The notes beneath the pieces are model-generated. The model searched no databases and was not told the DNA's origin. It was given only the letters and a program-made list of their open reading frames with translations. This document shows, piece after piece, positions 7,278 through 13,921 of a stretch of 16,137 nucleotides of DNA. Source of the stretch: Deltaproteobacteria bacterium RBG_16_44_11 (GTDB lineage: Bacteria; Desulfobacterota; Syntrophia; Syntrophales; Smithellaceae); contig MGQN01000023.1 of the NCBI GenBank assembly GCA_001797845.1, positions 162,203-178,339 of the forward strand, in the 5' to 3' direction. The first letter of the stretch is position 1. Each line of letters starts with the position of its first letter. The position numbers were made by a program, and so were the translations under genes.

Positions 7278-9337
7278 TAACCGTGTCTCCTTGAAATTTC
7301 CTCTATGGCTCGCCGTGCCGCGCTGCGCAGCTCTTTCTGCAGTTTTCGCGATTTCCACCAGCGGATACGATCATATCTCTTAAGAAATATTCCTGAATTA
7401 TTATCGCCGATCTTCCCCAGCGCCTTAATCGCCTCAAGGGTGAAATCCTGCTCTTTTTTATTGAGTTGCTGTTTATCGAGAAAATCAATCAGGGGCTTTG
7501 CTTCCCCGGCGCCGATATCCGGAAAACTGGAAAACGCCTGCAGCGCCAGTTTTTTGATTTCACCATCCTTGTCCTCAAGAAAAGTGTACAAAACACCTGC
7601 GGCTTTCTTTCCTCCTATGCTGATTAGTCCATGGATAACTTCCTGCCGTATCCGTATATCTTTGTGTTGGGCAACTCTTTTGAGAAAGGTAATAGCCTGG
7701 TCTGTCTTACTTTCGCTGAGGATGTTGACGATATTGCGCACAAAATACCAGCGAATATCGGAAAGGTGTTTGACAAACAAAGCGACCTGGTTTTTGCCGA
7801 TATCTTTAACCAAAGCCAGATAAAAAATACGCGCTTTCTTGTCTTTTTCTTCCGCCAATAGCTCCAAAAGAATCTCCGTAGATTCCAATTCAAAAACGGT
7901 CAAATAAGTGTAAGCCGAACGATATTGGACGGAATCATTGGGGTACTTGCGCAATTCTTCCATTGCCGCGATAATGTATGATTTTGCTGCTGCTTTTTTT
8001 AAGGCTTCATGCGCTATTGGTTGGAAGGCTGCCTCCATCGGCAGATTAAGCGCTTTAACTATTTGTATGGAGATTTCATAATTTTTATTTTTTAAAAAAT
8101 ATTCCAGGGCGTTTTCAATTTGCTTAATAATGCCGGAAAAAGATGTGATGTCATTATCTTCTGAATTGATATTTCGATGATTTTTTACCAAGGGCATTAA
8201 GGCAATAAGCGTCTGCACATAAGAGCGCATGGTATCCATCTCATTTCCTACGTTGCTAAGAGCTTGAAGTTCTTCCATATCTTCCGGGCTGTATTTCGTC
8301 ATCTCTTTGGCTATAGCGATGAGGTCATCGTCGACAGGTGTTCCCTGAAAAGAGGCGGGATGACTTGGTAATGGAGACGTATCCGGCTGCTTGAATGCCG
8401 CTTTTTTAAGAAGCGTGGCAATTTGTTGCACCGTCCAGGAGTCAGAAAAACGTCCTGTCTGAACTTCATGATGGGCGCTGGGAAGATTTTGATCGGCTAT
8501 GGGGTCTTCTTTGTTGGCTATTTCAGCATCAAGTTCGCCATATAGTTTATCCGCGATAAATCCGTTGCGGTAGCGAGAATCAAGAGCCAGAACGGACTTG
8601 GCCATGCCTTCATAAAGTGTCTCAGGTGAAGATTCTTGCTGCTCATCAATTTTCTTCCCTGCTTCCTTGTACAGGGCAAAGAGACGGTCTTCCATGGTTT
8701 CCTGGTCAGCCTTCGTCTGCTTTGCCAGTTCGATCATGTTCGCGCTGAAGCCGTCGGGATCGGTAGCAAGGTTGTCAAGAACAAGCGTGCGGCCGGGGAA
8801 TCCTGTCGTTTTTTTCAAGACAGGCTGCTCATTCTTGTCGGTGTATTCTTTTTTTTCCTGGTCGTGCGTAACCGGAGTTGTGATTACTTCATCGAGTCCA
8901 GCTTCAATTACCTTAATATGCGATAAGCCTTTTTCCCAGAGGATAGAAAATATGCCGCCTTTCATTTTGCACTCTTCGGCGTTCAGAGCCAGTGTTTGAT
9001 AAAATTGCAGCAATTCTGGTTCAGTCAGTCCTTTGAGAAAAACGATCTCGCGAATTTCTTTTACAAAGAGGTCCTGAGCAATCGGTTTGTTTAGATCATT
9101 GTCTTTTCCGAACGGCGTGTTTTTGAAGCTAAAGTGATTTTTGTGCACACCGATATGATATTCTTCACCGGTCTGAAGAAACCTATTCAGCTCTTCAAAG
9201 GATTTCTTTACGGAATTGGAATAAACGGGATTATTGGGCGGATAAAGTCTAACAGCGCGTATTGCCGAAACAACACTTCTCATTGTTTCCTGAATTTCAG
9301 GAGACAACAGCTCTTCTTGCCGGATATCTTTTTGCAT
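7277..9337 (-). CDS. HEAT-repeat protein, partner of the HD-GYP protein
   Basis: This protein has 686 residues from the chosen ATG, which has GGGAG nine bases upstream; ATGs six and seven codons earlier lack a ribosome binding site. Residues about 12-140 form a domain similar to that of the HD-GYP protein: LYPPNNPVY against LYPEEHPIL, a GxxxFxF-type strand, and FLKGLTEPELLQF against FKPEITAMEFIRF, ending in HIKVIEAGLDEV against HITLHRAILVD. A long polar middle part (about 150-340) looks poorly ordered. The C-terminal third (about 460-680) contains repeated helix pairs of HEAT type, for example HKDIRIRQEVIHGLISIG and KDGEIKKLALQAFSSF. It probably acts as a scaffold or sensor for the HD-GYP enzyme. 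There is no catalytic motif, signal peptide or membrane segment. First gene of the two-gene operon, behind a consensus promoter. Confidence 0.85.
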   Translation of the reverse strand: MQKDIRQEELLSPEIQETMRSVVSAIRAVRLYPPNNPVYSNSVKKSFEELNRFLQTGEEYHIGVHKNHFSFKNTPFGKDNDLNKPIAQDLFVKEIREIVFLKGLTEPELLQFYQTLALNAEECKMKGGIFSILWEKGLSHIKVIEAGLDEVITTPVTHDQEKKEYTDKNEQPVLKKTTGFPGRTLVLDNLATDPDGFSANMIELAKQTKADQETMEDRLFALYKEAGKKIDEQQESSPETLYEGMAKSVLALDSRYRNGFIADKLYGELDAEIANKEDPIADQNLPSAHHEVQTGRFSDSWTVQQIATLLKKAAFKQPDTSPLPSHPASFQGTPVDDDLIAIAKEMTKYSPEDMEELQALSNVGNEMDTMRSYVQTLIALMPLVKNHRNINSEDNDITSFSGIIKQIENALEYFLKNKNYEISIQIVKALNLPMEAAFQPIAHEALKKAAAKSYIIAAMEELRKYPNDSVQYRSAYTYLTVFELESTEILLELLAEEKDKKARIFYLALVKDIGKNQVALFVKHLSDIRWYFVRNIVNILSESKTDQAITFLKRVAQHKDIRIRQEVIHGLISIGGKKAAGVLYTFLEDKDGEIKKLALQAFSSFPDIGAGEAKPLIDFLDKQQLNKKEQDFTLEAIKALGKIGDNNSGIFLKRYDRIRWWKSRKLQKELRSAARRAIEEISRRHG

Positions 9338-9412
9338 AGTTGATTGCTCCCACATCAATTGAGCAATGTCATGATATTTTTATTTCGCAAGAACTTGTTT
9401 GTACTTGGCTAA

Positions 9413-9441
9413 AGTATAGAAAAACCGCTATTGTATGTCAA
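9413..9441 (-). promoter_or_regulatory. Sigma-70 promoter of the HEAT/HD-GYP operon
   Basis: On the minus strand TTGACA (9441-9436) is followed after exactly 17 bases by TATACT (9418-9413), matching the sigma-70 consensus at 11 of 12 positions. Expected transcription start is near 9406, giving a leader of about 70 bases before the ATG at 9337. Confidence 0.88.
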
Positions 9442-9470
9442 TGAAATAATAATCGCTATTATTGAAAATG

Positions 9471-9500
9471 TTGCAGTTAAAAACAAAAATGTGCAATAAT
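9471..9500 (+). promoter_or_regulatory. Likely promoter of the MoaE-like gene
   Basis: TTGCAG (9471-9476) and AATAAT (9495-9500) are separated by 18 bases, and the start codon lies 33 bp after the -10. It is divergent from the HEAT operon promoter 30 bp away, so the two may share regulation. TAAAAT at 9506-9511 is an alternative -10 but lacks a matching -35. Confidence 0.55.
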
Positions 9501-9532
9501 GCTGTTAAAATATTCTAGGGAGGAGATTTAAA

Positions 9533-9895
9533 GTGATTGAGCAATGGATAGGAGAAATTAAAGAAAAATGCGCACCGGACACCCTGGGCATGATTCTTAT
9601 CCATAACGGTATTGTCCGGGCAACGGCTAAAGATGGAAAAGCGGTGCGGGAGATAAAGGTTTCCTACGACCGCTCAAAACTCATTGAAACAATTATTGAA
9701 TTCAAAAAAAAGGAAGGCATTGCCGATATTCGGGGATGGATTAACGAAGGCGTATTACAAATTGGCGAAGATATCATGAAAATCTGTGTTGCCGGCCGCT
9801 TTCGCACGGATGTTTTACCTGTCTTTCAGGAACTCCTGACAATTATAAAAAGAGATATTGTAAGCGAAGAAGAAATCCATCCTTCACGAAAATAA
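9533..9895 (+). CDS. Divergent MoaE-like protein
   Basis: This 120-residue protein resembles the large subunit of molybdopterin synthase (MoaE), which with MoaD puts sulfur onto precursor Z. Family-like elements are GMILIHNGIVR (19-29), the YD...LIETI helix, a GVLQIGED turn (73-80, compare the IGELWPGDE region), KICVAGRFR (83-91) and the last helix ending in IIKRD (104-108). The usual SAHR is GRFR here, with the His replaced, and the second active-site Lys of the LK-x6-K pattern is replaced by Glu (E113), only K106 remaining. The C-terminus is shorter than in E. coli MoaE. It may therefore be a non-catalytic or re-purposed relative. No MoaD or other cofactor gene is nearby. Start is GTG behind GGAGGAG; no better start exists. 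Confidence 0.6.
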   Translation: MIEQWIGEIKEKCAPDTLGMILIHNGIVRATAKDGKAVREIKVSYDRSKLIETIIEFKKKEGIADIRGWINEGVLQIGEDIMKICVAGRFRTDVLPVFQELLTIIKRDIVSEEEIHPSRK

Positions 9896-9933
9896 CAAAA
9901 GGATAGCGGGGTCGTTGAAAACTGCTATGTTTT

Positions 9934-10076
9934 GGGGCTGTTCAAATACCCTAAAGGGCACACGAATGTTCAGATGCGCGGCGCGCAAAAAAACGCACCG
10001 CGAGGCGTATATGGATATACGTTGAGCGGTGCGTTTTGCAGTGCAACACAGCAGATGGATGTTTTTCAACAGCCCC
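9934..10076. repeat. 143-bp palindromic intergenic repeat element
   Basis: The ends are inverted: GGGGCTGTT (9934-9942) and AACAGCCCC (10068-10076), extended by AAA/TTT after one mismatch and by GCTAT/ATAGC outside (9924-9928, 10077-10081, with a bulge). Inside is a perfect 12-bp stem, 9990-10001 with 10026-10037 (core ACGCACCGC/GCGGTGCGT), whose loop holds a second palindrome CGTATAT-GG-ATATACG (10006-10021). It fills the gap between two convergent genes. The pattern (GGCTGTTCAAA at one end, GCAGATGGA-N-GTTTTTCAACAGCC at the other) is like a dispersed repeat I remember from Desulfobacterota genomes; that is memory, not a search. It may also act as a bidirectional terminator. Only one copy is in this window. 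Confidence 0.75.
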
Positions 10077-10083
10077 ATAGCGC

Positions 10084-10293
10084 CTACTGTTTTTTATAAA
10101 GCATAATCGCGCCCAGCGCGGTGCAGATAGCTCCGGCAATTAAAAAGACCATGGTTTCATTTGTGGAAGCACCGGTAAATGTTCTGGCGAGTTTGTCACC
10201 GAAAGCGCCGTAAAGATTAATGCCCCATATAAGAAGGCCGATGCCGGCAATGAGTAGCACAATCCCAATTTTGCTTAAATTATTTTTTGCCAT
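10084..10293 (-). CDS. DUF3185-family small membrane protein
   Basis: This 69-residue protein has two hydrophobic segments (about 8-29 and 49-65) separated by a short loop containing FTGASTNETM. The pattern GIVLLIAGIGLLIWGIN, then FTG-(A/T)-(P/S)T-(D/N)-(K/E)-T, then a second helix rich in Gly and Leu is that of the DUF3185 family. Function is unknown; it should sit in the inner membrane. The ATG follows AAGGAGA at good distance. It stops with TAG just outside the repeat element. A hairpin lies between it and the dodecin gene upstream, so it is probably separately transcribed, though no clear promoter was found. Confidence 0.8.
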   Translation of the reverse strand: MAKNNLSKIGIVLLIAGIGLLIWGINLYGAFGDKLARTFTGASTNETMVFLIAGAICTALGAIMLYKKQ

Positions 10294-10336
10294 TTGATTT
10301 CTCCTTAAACAAATTAATTTGCGGGTAAATACTAAA

Positions 10337-10371
10337 CAGCAGACCTATTTAGCCTTACAATAGGCCTGCTG
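10337..10371 (-). terminator. Hairpin between dodecin and the DUF3185 gene
   Basis: CAGCAG-A-CCTAT / ATAGG-C-CTGCTG forms an 11-bp stem plus one central A/C mismatch (a G-U wobble on the minus-strand RNA), with an 11-base loop. On the minus strand TTTAGTATTT follows, a weak T tract. It could end the dodecin transcript about 200 bp after the gene. Confidence 0.5.
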
Positions 10372-10394
10372 CTAAATGCGCATTTATTTTGTTT

Positions 10395-10416
10395 TTACAG
10401 TTACGCTGTACTGTAA
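10395..10416. repeat. Short inverted repeat in the 283-bp intergenic region
   Basis: TTACAGT-N8-ACTGTAA is a perfect 7-bp inverted repeat within the gene-free stretch 10294-10576. T residues precede it on the plus strand but none follow it on either strand, so it does not look like a terminator. It may be a protein-binding site or chance. Apart from this and the 10337-10371 hairpin I see nothing in that stretch. Confidence 0.35.
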
Positions 10417-10576
10417 TCTAACGATACCGTTTAAAATGCTTCTTTTTGTGTTTTGAGGTCTCTACCGCAATTCCTTTTTCAGTGTGGAGATTAGCGTTTG
10501 AATATTCGTTCACGAAGAAAACTCTCACATTATCAAGCGCAACGGAAGGTTGATGAGTAACACAAGCTGCCTGGGG

Positions 10577-10783
10577 TTATGCCTTATACTTAAAAGACAC
10601 TCTCATTTTTACCCGATATTCGACAACTTTGCCACCTTCGATTCTCATATCGAGTTCTTTTACCTCGGCAACTCTCAAATCTTCCAGGCTTTTTGCCGCT
10701 GTTTCCACGCCTTTTTTGGCGGCATCTTCCCATGATTTATCACTGCCGCCGATAATTTCAATCACTTTATAAATACTGCTCAT
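10577..10783 (-). CDS. Dodecin, small flavin-binding protein
   Basis: This 68-residue protein matches the dodecin family nearly end to end: MSSIYKVIEIIGGSDKSWEDA, then AAKSLEDLRVAEVKELDM and a final RVKMRVSFKYK. Dodecins form hollow dodecamers that store flavins such as FMN, riboflavin or lumichrome and protect them from light and unwanted redox chemistry. W18 is at the position of the aromatic residue that stacks on the flavin. Length is typical. The start ATG has AAGGAG upstream. A consensus sigma-70 promoter lies about 85 bp upstream, and transcription appears monocistronic. The POR/NADH module elsewhere in the window uses flavin, but no direct link is implied. Confidence 0.92.
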   Translation of the reverse strand: MSSIYKVIEIIGGSDKSWEDAAKKGVETAAKSLEDLRVAEVKELDMRIEGGKVVEYRVKMRVSFKYKA

Positions 10784-10867
10784 ATGTTTCTCCTTTCTTT
10801 TCTTTTTGTTAGTGGATTAAAAACGACTCAACACTTCACAACGGTATTTCTTTGATGATTGGTGCAA

Positions 10868-10896
10868 AGTATAAGAACAATAGCTTCGCCTGTCAA
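10868..10896 (-). promoter_or_regulatory. Sigma-70 promoter of the dodecin gene
   Basis: On the minus strand TTGACA (10896-10891), 17 bases, then TATACT (10873-10868): identical hexamers and spacing to the promoter at 9413-9441, with TT following the -10 in both. Start of transcription is expected near 10861, giving a leader of about 78 bases. Confidence 0.88.
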
Positions 10897-10943
10897 CGAA
10901 AAAAGGAAATAATATTTTGTGTAACGAATATGGAGATATCAGA

Positions 10944-10966
10944 AAAATATATTAATAAATATTAAT
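10944..10966 (-). terminator. Weak AT-rich hairpin after the DUF3795 gene
   Basis: On the minus strand ATTAATA-TT-TATTAAT (10966-10951) is a perfect 7-bp AT-only stem followed by ATATTTTT. The position 13 bp after the DUF3795 stop fits a terminator, but the stem has no G or C and would be weak. Confidence 0.35.
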
Positions 10967-10978
10967 TATTTCGACTAT

Positions 10979-11500
10979 TTACAATGAACCGTCCAGGCCC
11001 TCGGCGACAGGAGACTTGCAGTGCCGGCAGTGTTGCGCTCCCCGAAAGAGCGGCTTGCCGCAGGAAGGGCAATGGTATCGCTCGCATACAGCGCGTGCCC
11101 ACTCAACGCTGCCCTTCTCGTCGCCGAATTGGGCGACTTTTTCGCGCCAAAGGGGAATGGTATTTATCATTACCCGCCTTCCCGTAGCTAAACCGAAGTT
11201 TTCAATCATCTCGCAGGGCCAGTTCGTACACTGATGGCATGAATAGAATCCTTTTGCTCTGACGCAATTTCTTATTGTGCAAAGTTTGCAGTATCCGTAT
11301 AACTTTTTCGGTGGTTCGGATTGCATGCAACCCAGGCACAAAGTTTCTTCAGGTTTAGTGCCGTAGAGCTTGCCCATGATTTCCCGGAATTTTTCGTTAT
11401 TATCCCTGGTGGCGATATACACTCCGCAGGCGCCGCAGTACAGGCCGCAGGGCGCCATTAAATCTTTATTTTTTAGTTCCTCTTCGGTCCATCCTTCCAT
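10979..11500 (-). CDS. DUF3795 cysteine-rich protein with C-terminal zinc ribbon
   Basis: This 173-residue protein contains the DUF3795 arrangement: APCGLYCGACGVYIA (C18, C22, C25), CLGCM, a CKLCTIRNC segment and SCHQCTNWPC, followed by a helix. The C-terminus adds YHCPSCGKPLF...CRHCKS, a typical double CxxC zinc ribbon. Biochemical function is unknown. The many cysteines suggest zinc or iron-sulfur binding, and such proteins are frequent in anaerobes. The start ATG has GGGG about eight bases upstream. It lies 52 bp downstream of the ABM-domain gene on the same strand with no visible terminator between, so cotranscription is likely. Confidence 0.85.
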   Translation of the reverse strand: MEGWTEEELKNKDLMAPCGLYCGACGVYIATRDNNEKFREIMGKLYGTKPEETLCLGCMQSEPPKKLYGYCKLCTIRNCVRAKGFYSCHQCTNWPCEMIENFGLATGRRVMINTIPLWREKVAQFGDEKGSVEWARAVCERYHCPSCGKPLFRGAQHCRHCKSPVAEGLDGSL

Positions 11501-11552
11501 AGAATCTACCCCTTATGGTTTTTATGGATATTTTCGTGAAGAAATAATATTT

Positions 11553-11858
11553 TTATTTCTTTTCCCTGATGCCGACCAAATCTTCGTAGATGTCGATTAC
11601 CGGTGCGCCATCGAGCATAGAGCCGATCTTACCGAAAAGCTCCATAAAGTAAGGGGTCGAGCTATGCTGAGTCAGCGCCTCTTTATTCGTATACTTTTCA
11701 TACATAAGGAATTTCCCCGGTTCTTTCTTCGCGCGATGAAGAGTATAAACAAAAGTGTCTTTTTCGGCCTCCACTTTGGGGACCATTTCTTTCAGCGCTT
11801 TTTCCAGTTCCTGCTCCATTCCCGCCTTTGCTTTCATTACCGCGACCACCACCAGCAT
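11553..11858 (-). CDS. ABM-domain protein (putative quinol-monooxygenase-like fold)
   Basis: This 101-residue single-domain protein has the antibiotic biosynthesis monooxygenase pattern: MLVVVAVMKAKAGMEQELEKAL (first strand and helix), a central TFVYTLHRAKKEPGKFLMYEKYTNKEAL, the H of TQHSSTPYF and a final strand DIYEDL. Relatives are YgiN-like quinol monooxygenases and other ferredoxin-like dimers; substrate cannot be told from sequence. The chosen ATG has a perfect AAGGAGG five bases upstream. An in-frame ATG 23 codons earlier would add a non-family extension without a ribosome binding site. Probably first gene of a pair with the DUF3795 gene. Confidence 0.85.
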   Translation of the reverse strand: MLVVVAVMKAKAGMEQELEKALKEMVPKVEAEKDTFVYTLHRAKKEPGKFLMYEKYTNKEALTQHSSTPYFMELFGKIGSMLDGAPVIDIYEDLVGIREKK

Positions 11859-12021
11859 CTTTGCCTCCTTAATAATTGTATCTAATGTTTGATTTGGCAA
11901 TACTAACTTTATTTTTTTCGAAAACAATATAATTTTACATGTACAACTAAAATATCAAGACGTCCACTAAAAATATTTTTTAACCTTTGCTTTCTTTCAC
12001 CCTGCATTTTTATCGTCGCTG

Positions 12022-12050
12022 TTGATTATAACTAATTAATAATATATTAT
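12022..12050 (+). promoter_or_regulatory. Promoter of the coiled-coil/SDR operon
   Basis: TTGATT (12022-12027), a 17-base spacer, and TATTAT (12045-12050) form a good sigma-70-type promoter in an AT-rich divergent intergenic region (11859-12091). The start codon is 42 bp after the -10. No comparably good promoter was found for the divergent ABM gene. Confidence 0.65.
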
Positions 12051-12091
12051 GTGCAGCAAATCATAAATAATGTTTGAAAGGAGTAACCGTT

Positions 12092-12382
12092 ATGGAAATT
12101 AAAAAAACAATGCAGGATATTTTCGATAAGGGGCTTGAACTTTCAAAAAAGACGTATGATAAAGCAAGGAAATTTGGAGAAACAGGAATTGCACAGGTAG
12201 AAATTATTGCCCTGCAGCATAAAATGGAAAAACAAACCGGGAAGCTGGGGGCCCTTGCCTACAAACACCTATCTAAAGAAACAACAGCACTAAAGAAAGA
12301 CACCAAAGGAGTTCCCGCACTGCTGAAAGAAATAAAGAATATCAAACAAAAAATAAAAAAACTAAAAAGGAATGAAACATGA
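12092..12382 (+). CDS. Small coiled-coil protein of unknown function
   Basis: This 96-residue, lysine-rich, highly charged protein is almost entirely helical by eye, with no Cys, no Trp and no membrane segment. Residues about 33-60 and 68-92 have heptad-like hydrophobic spacing (VEIIALQHKMEKQTGKL; LLKEIKNIKQKIKKL), suggesting a helical hairpin or coiled coil. I do not recognise a named family. The ATG follows GAAAGGAG; a TTG six codons earlier overlaps that site and is rejected. Its stop overlaps the SDR start (ATGA), so the two are translationally coupled, hinting that they act together or need a fixed ratio. Confidence 0.75.
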   Translation: MEIKKTMQDIFDKGLELSKKTYDKARKFGETGIAQVEIIALQHKMEKQTGKLGALAYKHLSKETTALKKDTKGVPALLKEIKNIKQKIKKLKRNET

Positions 12383-13167
12383 ATCTCTCGCAGTTTTCTC
12401 TGGAAGGAAAAGTAGCCCTGGTAACCGGCGGGAGCCGCGGCATAGGACGCGCCAGCGCTCTGGCGTTAGCCGATGCCGGCGCCAACGTTGTAGTGAGCAG
12501 TCGAAAAATAGCCGATCTTGAACCGGTAGCCGAAGAAATAAAAGCCAAGGGTGTAAAGTCCATGGCGATAGCGGCGCATAACGCCAAGATAGAAGATTCA
12601 AAGGCGCTGATCGAACAGGTCATGAAAGCATTTGGAAGAATCGATATTCTCATGAACAACGCGGGAACGAACCCCTACTATGGCCCGCTCATGGAACAGG
12701 ATGAAAAGACCTATGATATCACTATGAATGTCAATCTGAAAGGCATTCTATTCTTAAGCCAGCTCGCGGCAAGAAACATGAAGACACAGGGTGGAGGATG
12801 CATTGTCAATACATCCTCCATCGGCGGTTTAAGGGCTGGTGATCTGGGCGTATACTCAGTTACCAAGGCCGCCGTCATCATGCTTACCCAAGTTATGGCT
12901 AAGGAATGGGGACAGTACAATATTCGGGTGAATGCTATCGCGCCGGGAATCATCAAGACACGTCTTAGTGAAGCCTTGTGGAAAGATCCGGCAGTCAACA
13001 AGAAAGCTGTTGCTCAGATTCCGATGATGCGGCTGGGCGAGCCGGAAGAAATCGCCGGTGCGGTCGTGTTTCTGGTCTCCAAAGCAGGGAGCTATATCAC
13101 GGGAGAAACAATCGTGATTGACGGCGGCCGCGTCCACGGCGAGCCTTCACATCTGAAAAAGGCGTAA
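12379..13167 (+). CDS. Short-chain dehydrogenase/reductase (SDR, classical type)
   Basis: This 262-residue NAD(P)-dependent oxidoreductase has all classical SDR motifs: TGGSRGIG (16-23) for the dinucleotide, NNAG (93-96), and the tetrad N119, S146, Y159, K163 with the normal 13-residue Ser-Tyr spacing. Arg42 at the end of the second strand (SSRK) favours NADPH. The C-terminal GxIIxTRL and YITGETIVIDGG segments are typical of 3-oxoacyl-ACP reductase-like members. Substrate is unknown; sequence alone cannot separate FabG-like activity from other alcohol or ketone substrates. The ATG overlaps the preceding stop (ATGA), with AAGGA eight bases upstream. Complete and intact. Confidence 0.92.
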   Translation: MNLSQFSLEGKVALVTGGSRGIGRASALALADAGANVVVSSRKIADLEPVAEEIKAKGVKSMAIAAHNAKIEDSKALIEQVMKAFGRIDILMNNAGTNPYYGPLMEQDEKTYDITMNVNLKGILFLSQLAARNMKTQGGGCIVNTSSIGGLRAGDLGVYSVTKAAVIMLTQVMAKEWGQYNIRVNAIAPGIIKTRLSEALWKDPAVNKKAVAQIPMMRLGEPEEIAGAVVFLVSKAGSYITGETIVIDGGRVHGEPSHLKKA

Positions 13168-13179
13168 TTTTTTTACGCC
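13161..13179. terminator. Hairpin overlapping the SDR stop codon
   Basis: GGCGTAA-TTTTT-TTACGCC is a perfect 7-bp stem whose left arm includes the SDR stop codon. The Ts are in the loop, and the plus-strand sequence after the stem (ACCGTAGG) is not T-rich, so it is not a standard intrinsic terminator. It may stabilise the mRNA end. Confidence 0.35.
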
Positions 13180-13276
13180 ACCGTAGGTAATTATGTAGAA
13201 AACAGATAAATTCCGACAACGCGAAAAATTATAAACTTACACAGATCGGATTACCACTTCTCTCATCGTTTATCGC

Positions 13277-13293
13277 GGCGCTTATTGAGCGCC
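13277..13293 (-). terminator. GC-rich hairpin at the bacterioferritin stop codon
   Basis: GGCGCT / AGCGCC with a 5-base loop spans the stop codon of the bacterioferritin gene on the minus strand. No T run follows, so termination is uncertain; the convergent SDR gene ends 114 bp away. Confidence 0.35.
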
Positions 13294-13821
13294 CGGGCCG
13301 GTGACAAAGCCTTTGGAGGGTGGCCCTGTATCCGCGGGAGTTCCCGCAATCTGGGCCAGATAAGCGGCGCCCAGCTTTTTGAGGTGATCGCTGACGTTGT
13401 CGAAATAATTAAAGTGGATCTGTTCCTCGTCGGTAATGGTCTCAAAAAGCTTCATGCTGATGCTGTCACCGTTCTCCCGGCACACCAGTAAAAACTGATT
13501 ATAGGCGGCAATGGTATCATCTTCCAGTTTCGCGTCAAAGGGAAAAACGAATTCGATTTTCTGTGCCTTCTCCACCTGACCGTCGAACCCTGCGGTCGGT
13601 TCACCGCCCAATTCCTTGATACGCTCAGCAAACATTTCCGCATGACGCATTTCATCAATAGCGATGAGTTTGACTTTGGCCGCCAGATCGCCGTAATCCA
13701 TGTCGGCCAGGTTATAATGCTGATTCATATATTGGTAGATGGCTAAAAGCTCCATGGACCTCGCCTTGTTCAAAACCTCGATAACTTTATTTTTTTTGAG
13801 TTCCTTTGAATCTTGCGCCAT
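13282..13821 (-). CDS. bfr: Bacterioferritin-like iron storage/detoxification protein
   Basis: This 179-residue four-helix protein is of the bacterioferritin class. The diiron ligands are visible: E24 (SMELLAIYQY), E57 and H60 (AIDEMRHAE), and E133 and H136 (DEEQIH); E100 is the probable remaining glutamate, 33 residues before E133 as in E. coli Bfr. M58 is at the position of the heme-ligating Met of bacterioferritins, so heme binding is possible. It would oxidise Fe(II) and store Fe(III), protecting an anaerobe against oxygen and peroxide. The C-terminus has a Gly/Pro-rich tail of about 20 residues (GTPADTGPPSKGFVTGPGAQ) beyond the fold. The start ATG has AAGGAGG six bases upstream; a longer frame beginning 27 codons earlier lacks a site and family similarity. 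Confidence 0.9.
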   Translation of the reverse strand: MAQDSKELKKNKVIEVLNKARSMELLAIYQYMNQHYNLADMDYGDLAAKVKLIAIDEMRHAEMFAERIKELGGEPTAGFDGQVEKAQKIEFVFPFDAKLEDDTIAAYNQFLLVCRENGDSISMKLFETITDEEQIHFNYFDNVSDHLKKLGAAYLAQIAGTPADTGPPSKGFVTGPGAQ

Positions 13822-13891
13822 GTGAAACCTCCTTCTTTGATGAAAGTTGTTTTGTCTGATGAAGAAAAATATAACTTGAACCTGGAAAGGG

Positions 13892-13921
13892 ATTATATCC
13901 ATTTTAGAGCGAAATTACCAA
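13892..13921 (-). promoter_or_regulatory. Likely bacterioferritin promoter
   Basis: On the minus strand TTGGTA (13921-13916), 18 bases, then a perfect TATAAT (13897-13892). The start codon lies about 70 bp downstream. The site falls in the decayed 3' part of the dehydrogenase remnant just upstream. No Fur-box-like sequence was recognised near it. Confidence 0.6.

Noticed and set aside
9951..10139. Minus-strand open frames of 60-64 residues across the repeat element
   Set aside because: They are produced by the palindromic repeat, lack ribosome binding sites and have no protein-like composition.
13161..13179. Strong terminator after the SDR gene
   Set aside because: The T tract is in the loop and none follows the stem; kept only as a low-confidence hairpin.
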